Shown here: positions 25,241 to 39,195 of the stretch, one piece after another | How positions within the stretch are numbered: position 1 is the first letter of the stretch | Layout: every line of letters starts with the position of its first letter | DNA from: Lycorma delicatula | Lineage: Eukaryota; Arthropoda; Insecta; Hemiptera; Fulgoridae | NCBI RefSeq assembly: GCF_047948215.1 | Contig: NC_134458.1 | Span: 136,409,036 to 136,473,035 of the forward strand | Length of the DNA stretch: 64,000 bases | Direction of reading: 5' to 3' | Notes under the pieces: model-generated | Database searches by the model: none | What the model saw: only the letters and a program-made list of their open reading frames with translations | Told to the model about the DNA's origin: nothing | Translations under genes and position numbers: made by a program

Positions 25241-25800
25241 TGATTTGTTACATGATCCAAGAAAAAAAAATAAGGGTTGTGAGGCGGATGTATGTGTGAG
25301 TATGTGTATAGCAAGAGAGAATGAGTAAACGGAGAGAGAAATGGTAAGCAAAGAAAAGAGAACGTGTTAAAAAGAATAAGTATGAACGGGGATGGATGGG
25401 TGTGGGTGTAATAAGAAAGGGGGAGAGATTAAACTATAGGACAATAGATGTTTGGACAAGGAAGTTGACAAATAGCATATCACGAGACAGCAGCGTCTCT
25501 TCTCTCTTTAATGGTATAGTTAAATGTGACAGCTCATCAATTAATTCCTCAAGCATCAGTTCTATACTAACAGTAACAGCAGAAAGACGTTGCAGCTTCT
25601 GCTATAGCTGCCGTTGGGAGCCGTTGGTGTCTCAGCGGTGGCCCCGACGCGTGGGGTGCGCACCACTACACCGCATCATCCATACGGCCGCACCTCATCC
25701 TGTCCATCATGACGTCGTTTACCGCCGTACCGCAGCGTGCACCGAGTATGAGGTGCCAGAGTTAAGACAAATATCACATATAATCGACTCGTTTTAATTT
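25241..25800. promoter_or_regulatory. GC/CpG-rich island
   Basis: 25590-25760 is the most CpG-dense non-coding part of the window, with GCGTGGGGTGCGCAC, TACGGCCGCACC and GACGTCG. A frame across 25396-25797 stays open, but so does a second frame, and neither resembles a known protein. A GA-rich tract precedes it (25310-25345). It may be a promoter or a 5' non-coding exon of the downstream gene or of a non-coding RNA. The sequence alone does not decide. Confidence 0.35.
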
Positions 25801-26729
25801 ATCAAACGATATAAGTACCCCTACATTTTTTTTTTATTTAATAATATTTATCAGTTGATTATACTTATTATTAATTGAACAGAAGATAAATGTAATGAAT
25901 TCATAAGAGTAAAATTTAAACTGTTTAAAGTTTTTTTAACGTGATCAATATAATTTTATCTATAAATTATCATCATAAATATTAAAAGTTTATCACTCAA
26001 ATTACGGTAAGAAAACTTAAAGAATATAAAAACAGTTTTTTAGTAACCGTGTAATCGTTCAACACAAAAATGTCATTCGTTACAGATTATACTTTAAAAT
26101 ATTTGTCACAATTTACAACAGATAGAATTGAGGTTACTAAAAGAATGATATAATATACAACAGCGTGAAATAAATATTTTTTTAATATTACTGGTTGTAA
26201 TATTTTAAAATACTCTCCCTGGTGACTAATCGATAAAAGAATTCCTATATACTGACAAGATATTTTCTATTATAAATCATTCTAAGTTGTTATTTACTTT
26301 TATTAGTTTTTTCTTTTACATTTAGTCCGACTTAAATTTGATTAAAGTTAAATAATTCAGAGAAACATAAAACTTCATATAAATTTATAAGTATATATTT
26401 GAAATTTAAACATAAATAATAAGTAAATAAATTTCAGTTGACAAAAAGATTACAAGTGCATATATTTAACTGATAATCGAATCATAAACAATAATAATTA
26501 AAACATATAATTTATAAGAAATACAAGATTTCGCACATCGATTTGAAAAACAATGATATTAAAAATGTGTTCACTAAAATAACTTAAAAAATTCTATTTT
26601 TCGGGTCGATAACATTCAATTATAAATACTTGAATTATATTGGTGAACGGTACCAGCTTTTTGTTAAAAATAATAATAGTTAAAATTTTCACAATTCCGC
26701 TAGGATTGTCATAATTGATTTTCTGCTAA
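25801..26729. other. AT-rich non-coding stretch
   Basis: AT-rich filler; nothing recognisable. Confidence 0.5.
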
Positions 26730-26898
26730 CATTTGAAGTTGACGCGTTTCGGAGTACCTTCATTATCAAAACTACTTTTAACACTCTCAGTGTTGAAATG
26801 TGGAGTGCTAGAATTTTGGAAGTATGGAGTGTTGATAAGTGGAGTATTAAAACTAGTTTTGAGAATGTAGGTACTCTGAAACACGTCAACTAGAAATG
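26730..26898. mobile_element. fold-back (hairpin) element with long inverted arms
   Basis: GTTGACGCGTTTCGGAGTACC-type sequence at 26738-26758 is mirrored at 26870-26890 with two differences. The similarity continues inward through TCAAAACTA...TTTTAA.ACTC for about 30 more bases per arm. Read outward, each arm gives AGGTACTC.GAAAC.CGTCAAC, similar to the GAAA-end of hammerhead-like motifs of Penelope-like elements. Short size and near-complete fold-back fit a MITE or a head-to-head pair of repeat ends. Confidence 0.65.
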
Positions 26899-27539
26899 AG
26901 AGTGGCAATACTATAAAAGGCAGAAAATAGTACTCAAATCAATAATAATAATAATTAACAAAAAAATAAACAATAATTGTAAGTTTTTCGAAGATACAAA
27001 TAAAGTTTTTTTATTAGCGCAAAAAATAAAATACTAAAACTAAGTAAAAAAACTATTCGCTACTCAACGTGGTGGAGTGGTCGTGCCTCTGCCATTTATT
27101 CAAAAATTTTGGTTACAAATCCATTTTTTCATACGCTTGAAATATTTTTTTCATTATCAACTGATGTTATATGGGGTTGTAATATAAAATTAAGCAATAC
27201 ACTGTGAAAACAAAATTGTAACGAAAATCGAATATGTTTATATATACATGCATATCTACTTGTATAGCAATCTTTACTAGTGTGTATTGCTTAACAGTAT
27301 TTTGTGTAAATTTTAAATAAAAATTGTAAAAAACAATCTAAAATTTCAAAGTTCTCTGAAGATGTAGTAGTAGTAAAATTCTATGATACACCAAGTATCA
27401 TAGAAGTAAATTATCATGAGAAAATCTACTTCTGTCCAATAAAACAGAAAATTGTAATAATTTGAAACATAAGATTGTAATAATTGAAGAACCGTAATAA
27501 TTTTCTGTAAACCTTAATAGACAGATTGGTGTAACATAA
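26899..27539. other. AT-rich stretch with degraded SINE head and small hairpin
   Basis: TGGTGGAGTGG (27070-27080) and GGTTACAAATCC (27111-27122) are spaced like A and B boxes and may be a worn family-1 SINE head. A perfect hairpin lies at 27379-27405. The rest is AT-rich. Confidence 0.4.
27379..27405. repeat. perfect 11-bp-arm hairpin
   Basis: TTCTATGATAC at 27379-27389 pairs exactly with GTATCATAGAA at 27395-27405 around a 5-base loop. Confidence 0.85.
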
Positions 27540-28260
27540 AAAACAAACGTATATGGGAAAATAAAGAAAGGAGTGGACTCAGAGAGAAAAAAATAAATTA
27601 AAGAAGGAAAGAATATAAAAAAAATTATAATTTATCCCTAAGTAGGATTTACATATATAAGAATCTCCTACGTACCGATAGGCTAGACATGGTCATCGAC
27701 GTTTGTCTCCACCGTATAGCTAGGAAGGAAGACATGCAGCAAGGTAAAGCATGGTGTGAGATTTTTATACGTAATCAGGAGTATAAATATGCATTGTACC
27801 TTGTATACAATAATTGGAGTTCGGTGTCGCATATGGGGAGGCTCAATAAATTTCCCCTCTCTTCTTTTCCTTTTTACTTAACTTTATTCCCTATCCTTTC
27901 CGTTCTCCGGTAAACTTCTTCCTCTTTTTCTTCTTAACGTATCGACATCGGATTCTTTTAGCCTTAAGTACGATCACGACTTATTTAAAGCCGTCAATTA
28001 ACGCTGTGTCCTCTCTGGTCTCATTTAATGAGCTTCGATCTACCTCCTCGTGGTTGACTCAGCAGTCTTTAAAGCGAGAGAGAGAAAGAGATGGTGAGGG
28101 AGAAGGAGTTAGACTAGAATAGTAATGTATCTCCTCATCCCTACTAACTGAATGCAAATAAATTAACAGCAAACCACACCACATACATTCACAACATATT
28201 ATTTACCCATACTCGACACACAATCACCACACATGAACAAAACGATGTATCGATTTAAGG
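27540..28260. other. GC-richer island with GA runs
   Basis: 27660-28260 has balanced composition. It includes pyrimidine runs (27855-27935), a GAGAGAGAGAAAGAGATGG tract (28075-28093) and CA-rich text to 28260. The frame at 27689-27913 has no family resemblance. It resembles the other putative regulatory islands. Confidence 0.35.
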
Positions 28261-31200
28261 TAGTGTGAACTATACAACAAACAACGATTTACAGGATATA
28301 TATATGTAGCATATTCTATTATGTATGGGTTATTTTACAAATTAATTTTTCATTAATAGGTTTCTGACATCAATTGAGTTAAATTACGATAGGCGTACAA
28401 TATTAGCTGATAAGACCAAATTTTTCTAACAATAATTCTAAGGTTATGTCAGTTTAAAGTATCTTGAAATAGACCATATTTATTTCACGTGTATAATAAT
28501 TTTAATGCTAAGTTTTTATTTTTTATAAATTATTTTAATCATAACTATTCAAATAAACAAACAAATAAATAAAATACATACATATAAATTTTTTTTTTCT
28601 AAAAATTCTTTTCTAAAACAAATCCTTTGTAATGAAACCATTTTATCAAGTGAAAAGTAATACTTCCAGAAAGATTTATTTGAATTTACTGCATTTAAAT
28701 CCAATTAAATTACATAAATAAAAAAAATTAACAAATATTTTTCCTTAAATTTTCTAAAGATATTTTTATCTATTTATTTTTATTTTGCCTAATGAAATTT
28801 TAACAAAATAAATCAGAAGTTCCATCAGTCTATTTTTTTATTTTTTTGCGAGCATACAATCAAACTTCAACGTGTTACTTTAAATTAACAATTATCATCA
28901 GGAATATTGCGTATAACCGAACAGAATGCGACTAACCGTTACACGCCATTTATTCGGTGGGCGTACTGGAGTTTCACTAGACAATACCAGTAATCTATAC
29001 CGTTATCTTTTATCCCTCCCACAAAAAAAAAATGAAGAACGATATGATGTTAACATAGATTACCTCGAACTTTGATTTGATCTGATATTTTATACAACTT
29101 TGTTGATACTATTAATAGCCAGCCGCTCATAAAAGATTTTAAACAAGTATAATCGGAACTGAATGCAAGGCCAGTTAATTTCTAGTTAAGTTATATTATA
29201 TAAAATGATATTAAAATAAAGTATAATGTAAAATTACACACTATTTGATTTGTAATAAAACTTAGTTTCTTATTTTTAAAAAGTTTGACTAAATTAATTA
29301 CATACAAATTCTATAACCAGTATTATTTTCAATTTTCATTATTTATCAAAATTGTTTTTTTCTAAATACGAATAGATTGCAAAATCTCAAATTATTATCC
29401 CCGTGTACTTGATATTAAAATAAGATTATAAAAAAATTAAATCGGCATAATTAAACTTCATGGATAAATGTAAACTACAATGACAAATTTTTATTATTAT
29501 TTTTTTAATTATGTATGAACAGGGCGTGGAAAAGAACACGTTAATGTAATAAAATTCATTTTAGGCAAATACAAAAAATCTGTTGATTTTTTACCTTCTC
29601 AAATATTAAAAAGAAAAAACTCTCAGATTATTATTAATGTCTGAAAACCAACTGAAGTTTTATGTATACTTATGAAAATCTGTTTCCGAGATATACTCAA
29701 ATTCCATGAAATTATCCTTATTTAATCGAATCATTGCTGTGTTATATTTATACGTTGTAAAAAATACAATAACAATAGCAAAATATAATAATAAAGTATA
29801 ATTGAAAAATAAAATAAAATAAATAAATAAATCCATAAACAAAAAAAGATGACGACCAAGGCAATAATTTTATAAGTATAATCTGTACTGTATAATGACC
29901 ACCGACATCATTCGGGTCATTTACTTTTTAAATTTCGTTCCGTTATTGTTGTTGTCTATTCTTTTGTGATTTTCTTTACGAATTTCTTCTTCCTTTATTT
30001 TATATTATTACATCTTTTTTTTTTTTACTTGATGGAACACTTCTTAATTACAACAAGCGCAACATGAATGATAACTTCCGTTCAACGTAATAAAGTAGAA
30101 ATAATGTTTTTAACTAGAGTACTATATCACTTCTGTTCTCCTATTTTAGTGGTAAACATAACCAGGGAATTATTATAACTACTGCAGCGGACAATAATGT
30201 ACAATACTACTTATAAAGCGACGCGGTAACTAACTTTGTGTTGCCTCACCTCATTCATTCATTTATTCATTACCTCTCTCTTTCTTATAAATTTATTTCT
30301 CACTCTCTGTATACTCTGCGTGTTATTTCCAGCAGGATGTATAATAATAATACTAATAATAATAATTGTAATATGTCTTTAACGTTAGCTCACTTATGTC
30401 TTAGAATGTCCGACATATCAAGGTTTATACATTTCCATTTCATTACACTTACACCTTACAGTGCAATGTTTTATTAATTCATTACATTTTATTAATTTAT
30501 TTTTACAATATTCATTAAAATTTTCTTACTTGTGATTAAGATTATATGAATATTAATTATTATTATATTTTATAATCTTTAATTAATTGTCACTAATATT
30601 CCAGAATATTTTATATATTTGTATATTCTTTTTTAAATTGATAATTATGAAATCTAGAAATAAAAATATTCCATATCAAACTTAGTTTAATTTATTTAAT
30701 ATAAGTACTAACTAATAAATAAATATAAGTACTATGAAATTATATTCCAAAGAAAAAATTTAAAAAAAATTCATTGTAATTTTGAAAAAAGTGAGATTGA
30801 TTTGTTGCGAAAATAAATAAAAGTAGAAAGTAGACTCTGATTTGAAAGACATACAATGTATTTAATTTTACAGTTATAATTCAAGTTTAAAAAAAAAGAA
30901 ATAATGATCTTCCAAAAAAAATTTGAAATTGGAAAAATGTTTCAACTAAATGCGGAGTAATTTGGATTTATTTATTTTTTTTTTGTTGATACGTTTACGA
31001 AAAATCGCATCAACAATTAAAATCATTAACGACTTTTATCAGTGAAATGTAACTCTACCTATAAATGTGTACTTTTAAACAAACTCAGGCCACTATTCCT
31101 GAAACATGTGGTATATATATATATATATTCTCACACACTTGAATGATTGTTGATAAAAGACTTTAAATTAAATTTAAAATCAATAGTATTCATAACTAAC

Positions 31201-32830
31201 CATGCTAATACTACCCTAATAAAAATAAATGACTAATATATTTAGAAGTAAACCCAAATTTGGTTAGAGCAAAAAAAATATTTTCAAAATTAGTAATCTA
31301 AAACAATATGGTTCTAAATGTATGTACATGATAAGAAAAATCTTTAATATAGCCTTTTGTCAAAATTGTGGCCTTGATTAAAAAACGCTGAAAATGGTGC
31401 TTCCATTACAATTAAATAATTAATTGAGTGAATAAAATAATAAAGGAAACTTTTAAAAAAATGAGAGATAAAATAGAATTTATCCATTACGGCAAGAAGA
31501 ATAACTTAAAATAATCTTAAATCGTGGAACGGAATAAGAAAAATTTAAGGAAATACAAGCATCATTCTACAACTGGGTACAATTATTCAAGTTGCTTCGA
31601 ACAGTAAAGAAAAAATCGAATCAAGAAACTTCTCCAAATCTGTCCTAGTGTTGTTATTTAATGCTAAAGAATTATATTAAAGGGATATCGACTGACTTCT
31701 ATTATAAATTTAACTATTTATTATTATTCAGTTTCGAAAATGTAGTTTGTTTTAAAATGTTTATCGTAGAAGATCTTCAGTAATAATAATATACAGTTCT
31801 TTAATACAAATGAATTCAATTTTATGAAGAAAACAAAGAAATAATAAAGTATTGTCTTAATAGAATAACGTAAAAAGAAAAAACATGAATAAATAATAAC
31901 TCTCTTGTCAATACCGACACTTGTGTTGTAAGCTTAGAATCTAAATAAGCTTTTATATAAATTCCAATGTTTATGTTTACGTGTCTTCACAATCGTATAT
32001 CCCAATTAAAAATATTGATTTAATAATAAGCTTTAATCGTACATATATATTCTACTTAATATAATTCTTTAATAAGTAAGTTGGTTGTGTTTTCTTTTTA
32101 CATGTATCTAATCCTTATACATTCAAAAAATACTGACAGTTTTCTAGTTTGCTCATTGTAAATAAATTGGCACAAATAATATTTTCGTTCTTTTGTTTTT
32201 GAAAAAGAGTTTATTTTAATTATCATTACTATTTAGATTTCATAAATGTTATTATTAATTATGAGGAAAATTTAAAATAATAAAAAATCCCTCGAAAAAC
32301 CTATTAAAAAAACTCAATAAAACAACAGTAGTCGAACGTAAAATCTCAAGAAAAGGTTTTATTAAAAAAGAAGTTATGCTTAGAAGTCAAAAAATGATTA
32401 GATAAACTCTTTCTTTATACTGAAATGAATTTCATAATTACATACGTAAAAAAATAAAAAAAACTTACAAGACGCTTTAAATAATCTAGTGCTTAAAAAA
32501 GTTTAAACATTTTAATAAATACTTTTATAACGCTGAGATATGTAAAAAAATCTCTTAACTCAGAAATGGATGAAGATCCACATGGATTTTCTCCGATCGT
32601 GATCATAAAAAAAAGGAACAAAAAAAGCACTAGCACTTTTTTTACGAGATCAATTATATTTCTACATATGTGTATTTGGGTACAAAAGCAAAATTCAAAA
32701 TTAATTTTTTTTTACCGAGGACGTACCAAATGATATGTAATAAATTTAAATAAAGTTGGTGCGGATATATTTTTTACCCTTAAATAAAAGAGTTTGATTT
32801 TTTTAAACTAGTTTTTGAGCTTAGGGAGAA
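28261..32830. other. long AT-rich non-coding stretch
   Basis: About 4.5 kb of AT-rich filler with short AT runs (31111-31128) and chance frames such as 30238-30477. A slightly more complex piece at 32530-32640 has repeat-like wording but no coding. Confidence 0.5.
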
Positions 32831-33012
32831 ATACATCAAAAGACTATTGCGGTTTCTCTGTAATAGTAGGTCGAAGAACTTAATTTAGCGGTTTTGCTTA
32901 CGTGAAATTCCTTACGGAATACTGTACGCGTAGTGAAAACAGTCTAGTCTTCATGTTCTAATATTTCATAACCAATTTGTTACCCAATGTTTAGAGTTTA
33001 TTGTCAGATTAT
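32831..33012 (+). mobile_element. 5'-truncated LINE 3' end, second copy
   Basis: Aligns over nearly its whole length with 17012-17212, downstream of the RNase H LINE. Shared blocks include ATACATCAAAAGACTA, GAAGAACTTAATTTAGCGG, TTTTGCTTACGTGAAATTC and CCAATGTTT. Only the 3' non-coding end is present, as usual for 5'-truncated LINE insertions. Confidence 0.75.
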
Positions 33013-33377
33013 TTATAATCACTTAGTTTTATTTAAGTCGCTAATGACTTTTATCGTTGATGCGACTATAAACAAACGAAGGAAAAGAAAAAAGAAGAAA
33101 ATTAGCAAATAATAAAAATTAGATTTATTCTTAAAAAAATAACAATAAGGAAGAAAAATATAATATAAAAAGATAAACATCTAAACAGGTTAAAAAATTG
33201 CAGTGGTAATAATAATAATAACAACAATAACAATACAAACTACTATATATGTTATTTCTTCAGTTAAACGACATGATGTGCTGATGTGATGTTAGGGAGA
33301 CAGTAACGTTGGGTTATGACAGAAGGCGAAATGAATTGATTATGTAACGGCCGTCAGTATAAAATCACTACAACATA

Positions 33378-33422
<45 letters not shown>

Positions 33423-35879
33423 TATATATAGTGACATTGATGTCTTAACTGAAGAGGAATGACTTGTAGTTATGGTTGTATAATATATATATAACTACAC
33501 AAGTACAAACTAAAACTTCTTACAATTTATAAGGGACAATAACAGGTGACGAGAAGCTTGTCATGATATTCTTTTTTTATTTCTTTTTCTTCTCTTACTG
33601 TTATTATTATTCTTACTACTACTATTTCTTTTTATTCGTCTTCTATTGCTGTTGAGATATCCTAAACGTAATCTTTATTGTACATCGCATAGTTTGTTTG
33701 TTAGTGTTAGACTGTAATTGCACATCATAGTGCGATTACTTTAACGTAGTTCAAAACATAATTTTTTTTGTAACTTTTATATTGTATTTAAAAAAAAAAC
33801 TTTCTTTAAATAATTTTTAATTTATTTATAATTAAAACATATTTTTTAATACAAATTATTCGTATGGTACACCTAAATATTTTATTTTATTCTATTTATT
33901 CAGAAATTTACTTTGAATAAAAAAATAATATTTATTTCCAACTGACCATTCTTTACCGCATTTAGTTTATAAAATTATTTTTCTTGCAAAACTCAAAATA
34001 ATTAATTTTAAACTTTTCTATAATATTTTTGTATGATTACAGTATAAAATCGATTTATGTACAGATGTTCAACCATTTACACAACAAATTGTAAAGAATT
34101 TATTTAAGTGCCATGAAATTTTCTAGAGAATATTACTTGGTCAATTTATAAAAGTGAACCAAATTATGCAAGAATTTACAGGTTTATCTCATATATATAT
34201 TGTTTTTGTATAAAAATAAATTTCTTCGATTGATAAGAAATAGTTTTACTCATTTTTGAGCTAATCGTAACATCTAAATGGTTACGTATCAACTTGAAAA
34301 TTTATTCTTCGTCAGTTTTTTATTTGGAGGTAAAGTGTTATAAGTTTAAAATATTTAAATTTATTACACACTATATACATATATATATATTAAAGGTACA
34401 AAACTGAGATTGTTATCCATCTAATGTTATTCCTACAATTAATTGTGAATGTGTTACTGTTAAAAATATTTCCATAACCTTTAGCCATTTTTACTCTTTT
34501 TTTGTTTTTTACTGAAATCAAACGAGAAAAATAGCTTCTAGATTTTTATGGGATTTTTTTTACGAGTGGAAACTGGAATGTATAATTTCTTGCCGTATAT
34601 AACGCGTATACTTATTTCTATACATATTATGATGTTAGATATAAGCTAGGTTAATTTCTCAAGATTTAAACTATTTTAACAGGAACCTAAAATATCTGAC
34701 TGAATGTTTCTTTGGTAATTTTATTCAGTTTGTCCAAAGAGATTTAAAAATTACTTTGTGTGTTATTAATTATTCAACAGGATATTAATATTTTCTTAAT
34801 TTCCAATAATTTCGTCTTATATTGTGATTTAATTTTTTTTCGTTCGTTCTATAATTTACGTGTGTATCATCAACGTAAGTAGTTATTCTAAGTGATGGCC
34901 AAAATATTTAACTGTAACAGATCGTGGAATTTGTGTTTTGTTTTTATAAATACTGGTTGGTATTTAAAATAAGTAATGAATTACTTCATAGTTATCTGAA
35001 TATTAACCTTTTAGTTTAAAAATGGATGTCTGATGTTTCCGGATATATTTAATCTAAAACGGATTACATATAAAAGATAAAATACTTTAATTTACGCCCT
35101 ACTAGATTCAATTTTTTTAAAAGAATTGCATACAACTGATTTCCAGAATTTTATTTTTTTAAAAATTCTTTGAGGCTGATCTTAAAACTAATGAAATTTT
35201 TAACTAACATTATCTCGTTTATCAAAAAAAAATTTAAAAAAAATTGTTTTAAAATCTAACATTCAATCCTACTTGAAAAAAATAATAAATTCAATAAAAT
35301 TATTAATTGATCTTTGTGGTTCGAATCGAATTTGTCTGTCCAGTCAACATGTTAAAATACGATTCCTATAAATGCCACAAGTGAAGGAATAAATTTGAAG
35401 GAATTTAATACTCTTGACACTGTTCATTTAATTCGCAAGTTTTCATAAGAGAACACTAGAAAATTTTAAGGTAAATCAAAATTACTTACTAATTTTAACT
35501 GTATTTTTTTTCAAAAATTCCCAGAAAGATTTTTTTTTTTTAAGAAAATTATATGTTTAAAAATGTCGTACGAAAAAACAAACGTTACTTCTAGACTTAA
35601 AATATTCTAGTAAATTTTCGGGTACTTGAAAATTTTCACAACAGAAATCTCTTTTTTTAAAGCAATACCTCAGCCACTTTATATATATATATATATATAT
35701 AAGGACTATATTTTTAAACAGTAGTGAAAGTAGAGTAAATTTAATAACCGAAAAAATATTAAATTAATATTTACTCTCTTAATTCAAAATAAAACACAAA
35801 ATTATCCAAAGAAATATCATATTAATTACAAACAAAAAAACAATTATAATTTAAAAAAAATAAAAATTAAAAATTGTGA
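33013..35879. other. AT-rich stretch with TA microsatellite
   Basis: Contains a long TA tract at 33381-33430 and a slightly more complex segment at 33280-33360. Otherwise AT-rich filler. Confidence 0.5.
33381..33430. repeat. (TA)n microsatellite
   Basis: About 25 TA units with one interruption near 33415. Confidence 0.9.
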
Positions 35880-36160
35880 ATATTTGATCACGCGTGCGGG
35901 CGTATATGGTATATACATATAAACATAAGTATGGATACACAATTGTGATTTAGGTGAAGGAAAAGCCAACTGCTTCTATGTAAATAATGACCAACACACA
36001 GGTTGCATTTAACATAAATACAATGCACCTGCGACCACGCCTATCAATGCAGCGACGACCAATGGAAACAGAAGCATTATCAAACCGACGTCTATCGACT
36101 TAAATTTACATTCACGAGGAACAGTGAGTGGGTAATAAGAGTGTGTGTGTATCTGTATGT
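35880..36160. other. GC-richer island
   Basis: 36000-36120 has far more G and C than its flanks. On the minus strand a short frame ending at 36009 encodes MLLFPLVVAALIGVVAGALY, a membrane-segment-like stretch. The + strand frames are open too, so coding is unproven. It may be a regulatory island. Confidence 0.3.
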
Positions 36161-38902
36161 TTGTTTTTGTTAAAGTATACAAATGGTTGTTTTATGTTAA
36201 AAAACATATTTAAAAACCTTGTCGTTTAACGTTACTGTAATTTTTTGAAATATAAGTTTTTATTTTAGTGTAAATTAAATTTTACATACAAATATACCAA
36301 AACTAATTAAAAAATCTCAGCTGTAGAGTATTTCATGTACGGTAAAAATGAAAAAAAAAAAAAATTATTTTTCTTTTCCTAAGATAAAATGTCTTAGATA
36401 TTTAGTGATAACCAGTTATAAATAATCACCGATTGAACCAGATTTGTAGTTTAAGGTAAATTTTCGCACATCTCTTTCCTTTAAAAAATTGAAGTGTTTA
36501 AAACGAAATGGAATATAATCTAGTATAAAACTACTGAAAATGAAACATTTTCAGTATATACATAAAACACTGTATATGTTACATGCTATAACAGTAGACT
36601 TTAAAGTAACGCGAGATGAGATATTCACAAAAATATAAAACACGATATACTGGGATCATAAGAAAAAGGAATGAAATGGTTTGCTGTAGTATTCTTCACC
36701 GAGATGAATGTATACTTAGCATGTCTCACAACCATAAGATAAACTGGGATTGATAATGTACGAGTAAATCAATAAACTAATGCACCCATTTCAACGAAAA
36801 TTATGAATTATATATTCATTATTTCCCTACAGTTCGGGAACTAGTAAGTGAATATTGTGAACTTAACATAACGGCAATTTATATTATTTATTTATTTTTA
36901 AAAAATGTACATTTTATATATATATATATATATTTATATATGCATTAATAATTTCGACTAAATAATGTACAATTGTACTCCATATAATAAGCTGAATTCC
37001 TATAATATATAGTGATAAATTTACGTATGAAAGAATTGTTTTATCGAAAAAATATCATTGTATATATATTATCATAAAAATGATCTCTAAACACTTGACA
37101 ATTGGTTGATTTTTATTTCCCAAAAACAAGAAGAAACTGAAGCTGTATTTTGAAAACTGCTTTCAAGATTTTCGCTTACGGGTATTTTCATTTAAACTAA
37201 ATTTTAAACAAACAATAAATTTAAATCATATTTTTAAAAACTTTATTATATTTTTTTTAAGATTAAAATCACGGGTTATATTATAAAATCAAATTTTATC
37301 AAACAGGTTTTCAAACTTACATGATAAAGAATTATACTGTAATTACCTATATGCGAATTCTCTACGTGATGGTTTAAATGTATCGATTCCAGCTAAACTA
37401 TTTTTGAAATACTTAATACTTGCAATATTCTGGAAGGAGGTAAAGATTTTGCATTTTCTTTTTGCTCCTTGTTTATTACTACCTAAGCGCTAATTATTTT
37501 CTTAACCGCTAAGTACAGAGCCGAAAATTAAAAATTTCCTCAAACCCAAACGAAACATTTTCACAAACTATTAGTATGAGAAATGCCCCGTATTTAGATG
37601 TTTATTGAATAATTTTGAAATTAGATGAGATTAACAAACTCGGTTCTTCTTATACAGTCTGAAGATATTTAACGAAAAGCAGCACGATATACACACACAT
37701 AAGTACGAAAATACATACGTACATCGATTAGAAAATAGGGGCTTGTGATTTGTAATCATAATCAACTCCTTAGGGTATGAAAAATCGAGATTTGTAAATC
37801 CGTCAGGTCATTTTTTCACTGATCATCATACTAATATATACCTATAAATAAATGTATATAGCCGGGTATGTAGAAAATAAAATGTACACGCACTAGAAAA
37901 TAAAAACGGTTGAAAATTTTCTCTAAAAGTATTTTTTTTTTCTAAATATGCCATAATATTAATACAAAATAGAAATACAAGATAATATGAATAAAATATT
38001 TGAAAATATGTAAATCAAATGTTTATATATATAATCGATTAATTCAGTGGAATTGTTTTCCGTATAACTTCGTTAAGATTATTTGTACCCGTGTACCAAA
38101 ATGCTAATTTTGCACGATTCCATATGATTTTTCTATTTTCTTGTTTCTATTACCTAAGGTTCTTCAAAGCTGCTTAGAAATTAAAAAAAAAAAAACATGA
38201 AAATCTGCTATTATAACAAACGTAATAGTTATCTGTTCCTTTCACGTGAAATTTTAGTATACAAAAAACTCTAAATAATGACAGTAAATAACTAAAAATA
38301 ACTCAAGAGTATAAACAGTATCCAGAAGAAATATTTGAAAAGAGAATAGCGAAGAAATAAAGATGAAATGTAAATATAAGTATTCATACACAACTGACCC
38401 TTATCTTCTTCAAGAACGAAATTAAATCCCTAAACGTCGTAAGGTCCCTAGACTTGACGTTCCCTGCCATCTGTATAAATGGAAATGAAACTTACATATA
38501 TTGACCGTCAAACATAAATATAATATCCGTATGTATAAATTATAATACAAGTACAGTAAATATGTATATGGGTATAATATACATACAAATTTGTAATAGA
38601 GGATGTCGCTATGCAACTGATAATAAACAGTGATACTCGTAAGATATGATATATGTTAAATAACGTAGAAATCATAGAAATTTATTCACGTCAATAATTG
38701 TCATATATATCTCGTATTTTACAAAGTAGCCTACTAAATACTTAGCTTAATGTGGAACTCTTCAAGGAACTGAAACTTGAATGAGAAAAATTAAATTCTA
38801 ACAACATTTGTTATTATAAAAAAATTTCTTAAACATTTTTTTCCATATCTATTTATAAAGCCAATTTATTTTTTAAGATTAAAGATTAAATATGATTAAA
38901 TT

Positions 38903-38903
<1 letters not shown>

Positions 38904-38964
<61 letters not shown>
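38904..38964. repeat. compound (AC)n(AT)n microsatellite
   Basis: AC run to about 38942 followed directly by an AT run to about 38964. Confidence 0.95.
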
Positions 38965-39195
38965 TTATATTACTGTTTTATTTATTGAACTTAACAGTTT
39001 ATTCAAGAGCTGTCACAGATTTTTGTCTTAATAAAAATGTATATATTTGTATCAAAAAACTAACTTTTAGTCGTTTACGTATACAACGAAAAAATAAATA
39101 AAATTTAACAGTGAAAAATTAAATAAATTGTAAAACTAGATTATCGTTTCAGTTGTCGATTGTAATAAATAATCGAGAGTAGATATTAAGATTAA

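Noticed and set aside
25396..25797. A 133-codon protein gene
   Set aside because: No family resemblance, and a second frame is also largely open in this GC-rich stretch. An island without proven coding is the safer call.
32615..32645. Possible hairpin around AGCACTAGCACT
   Set aside because: The halves are a direct repeat flanked by A and T runs; only the homopolymers pair.
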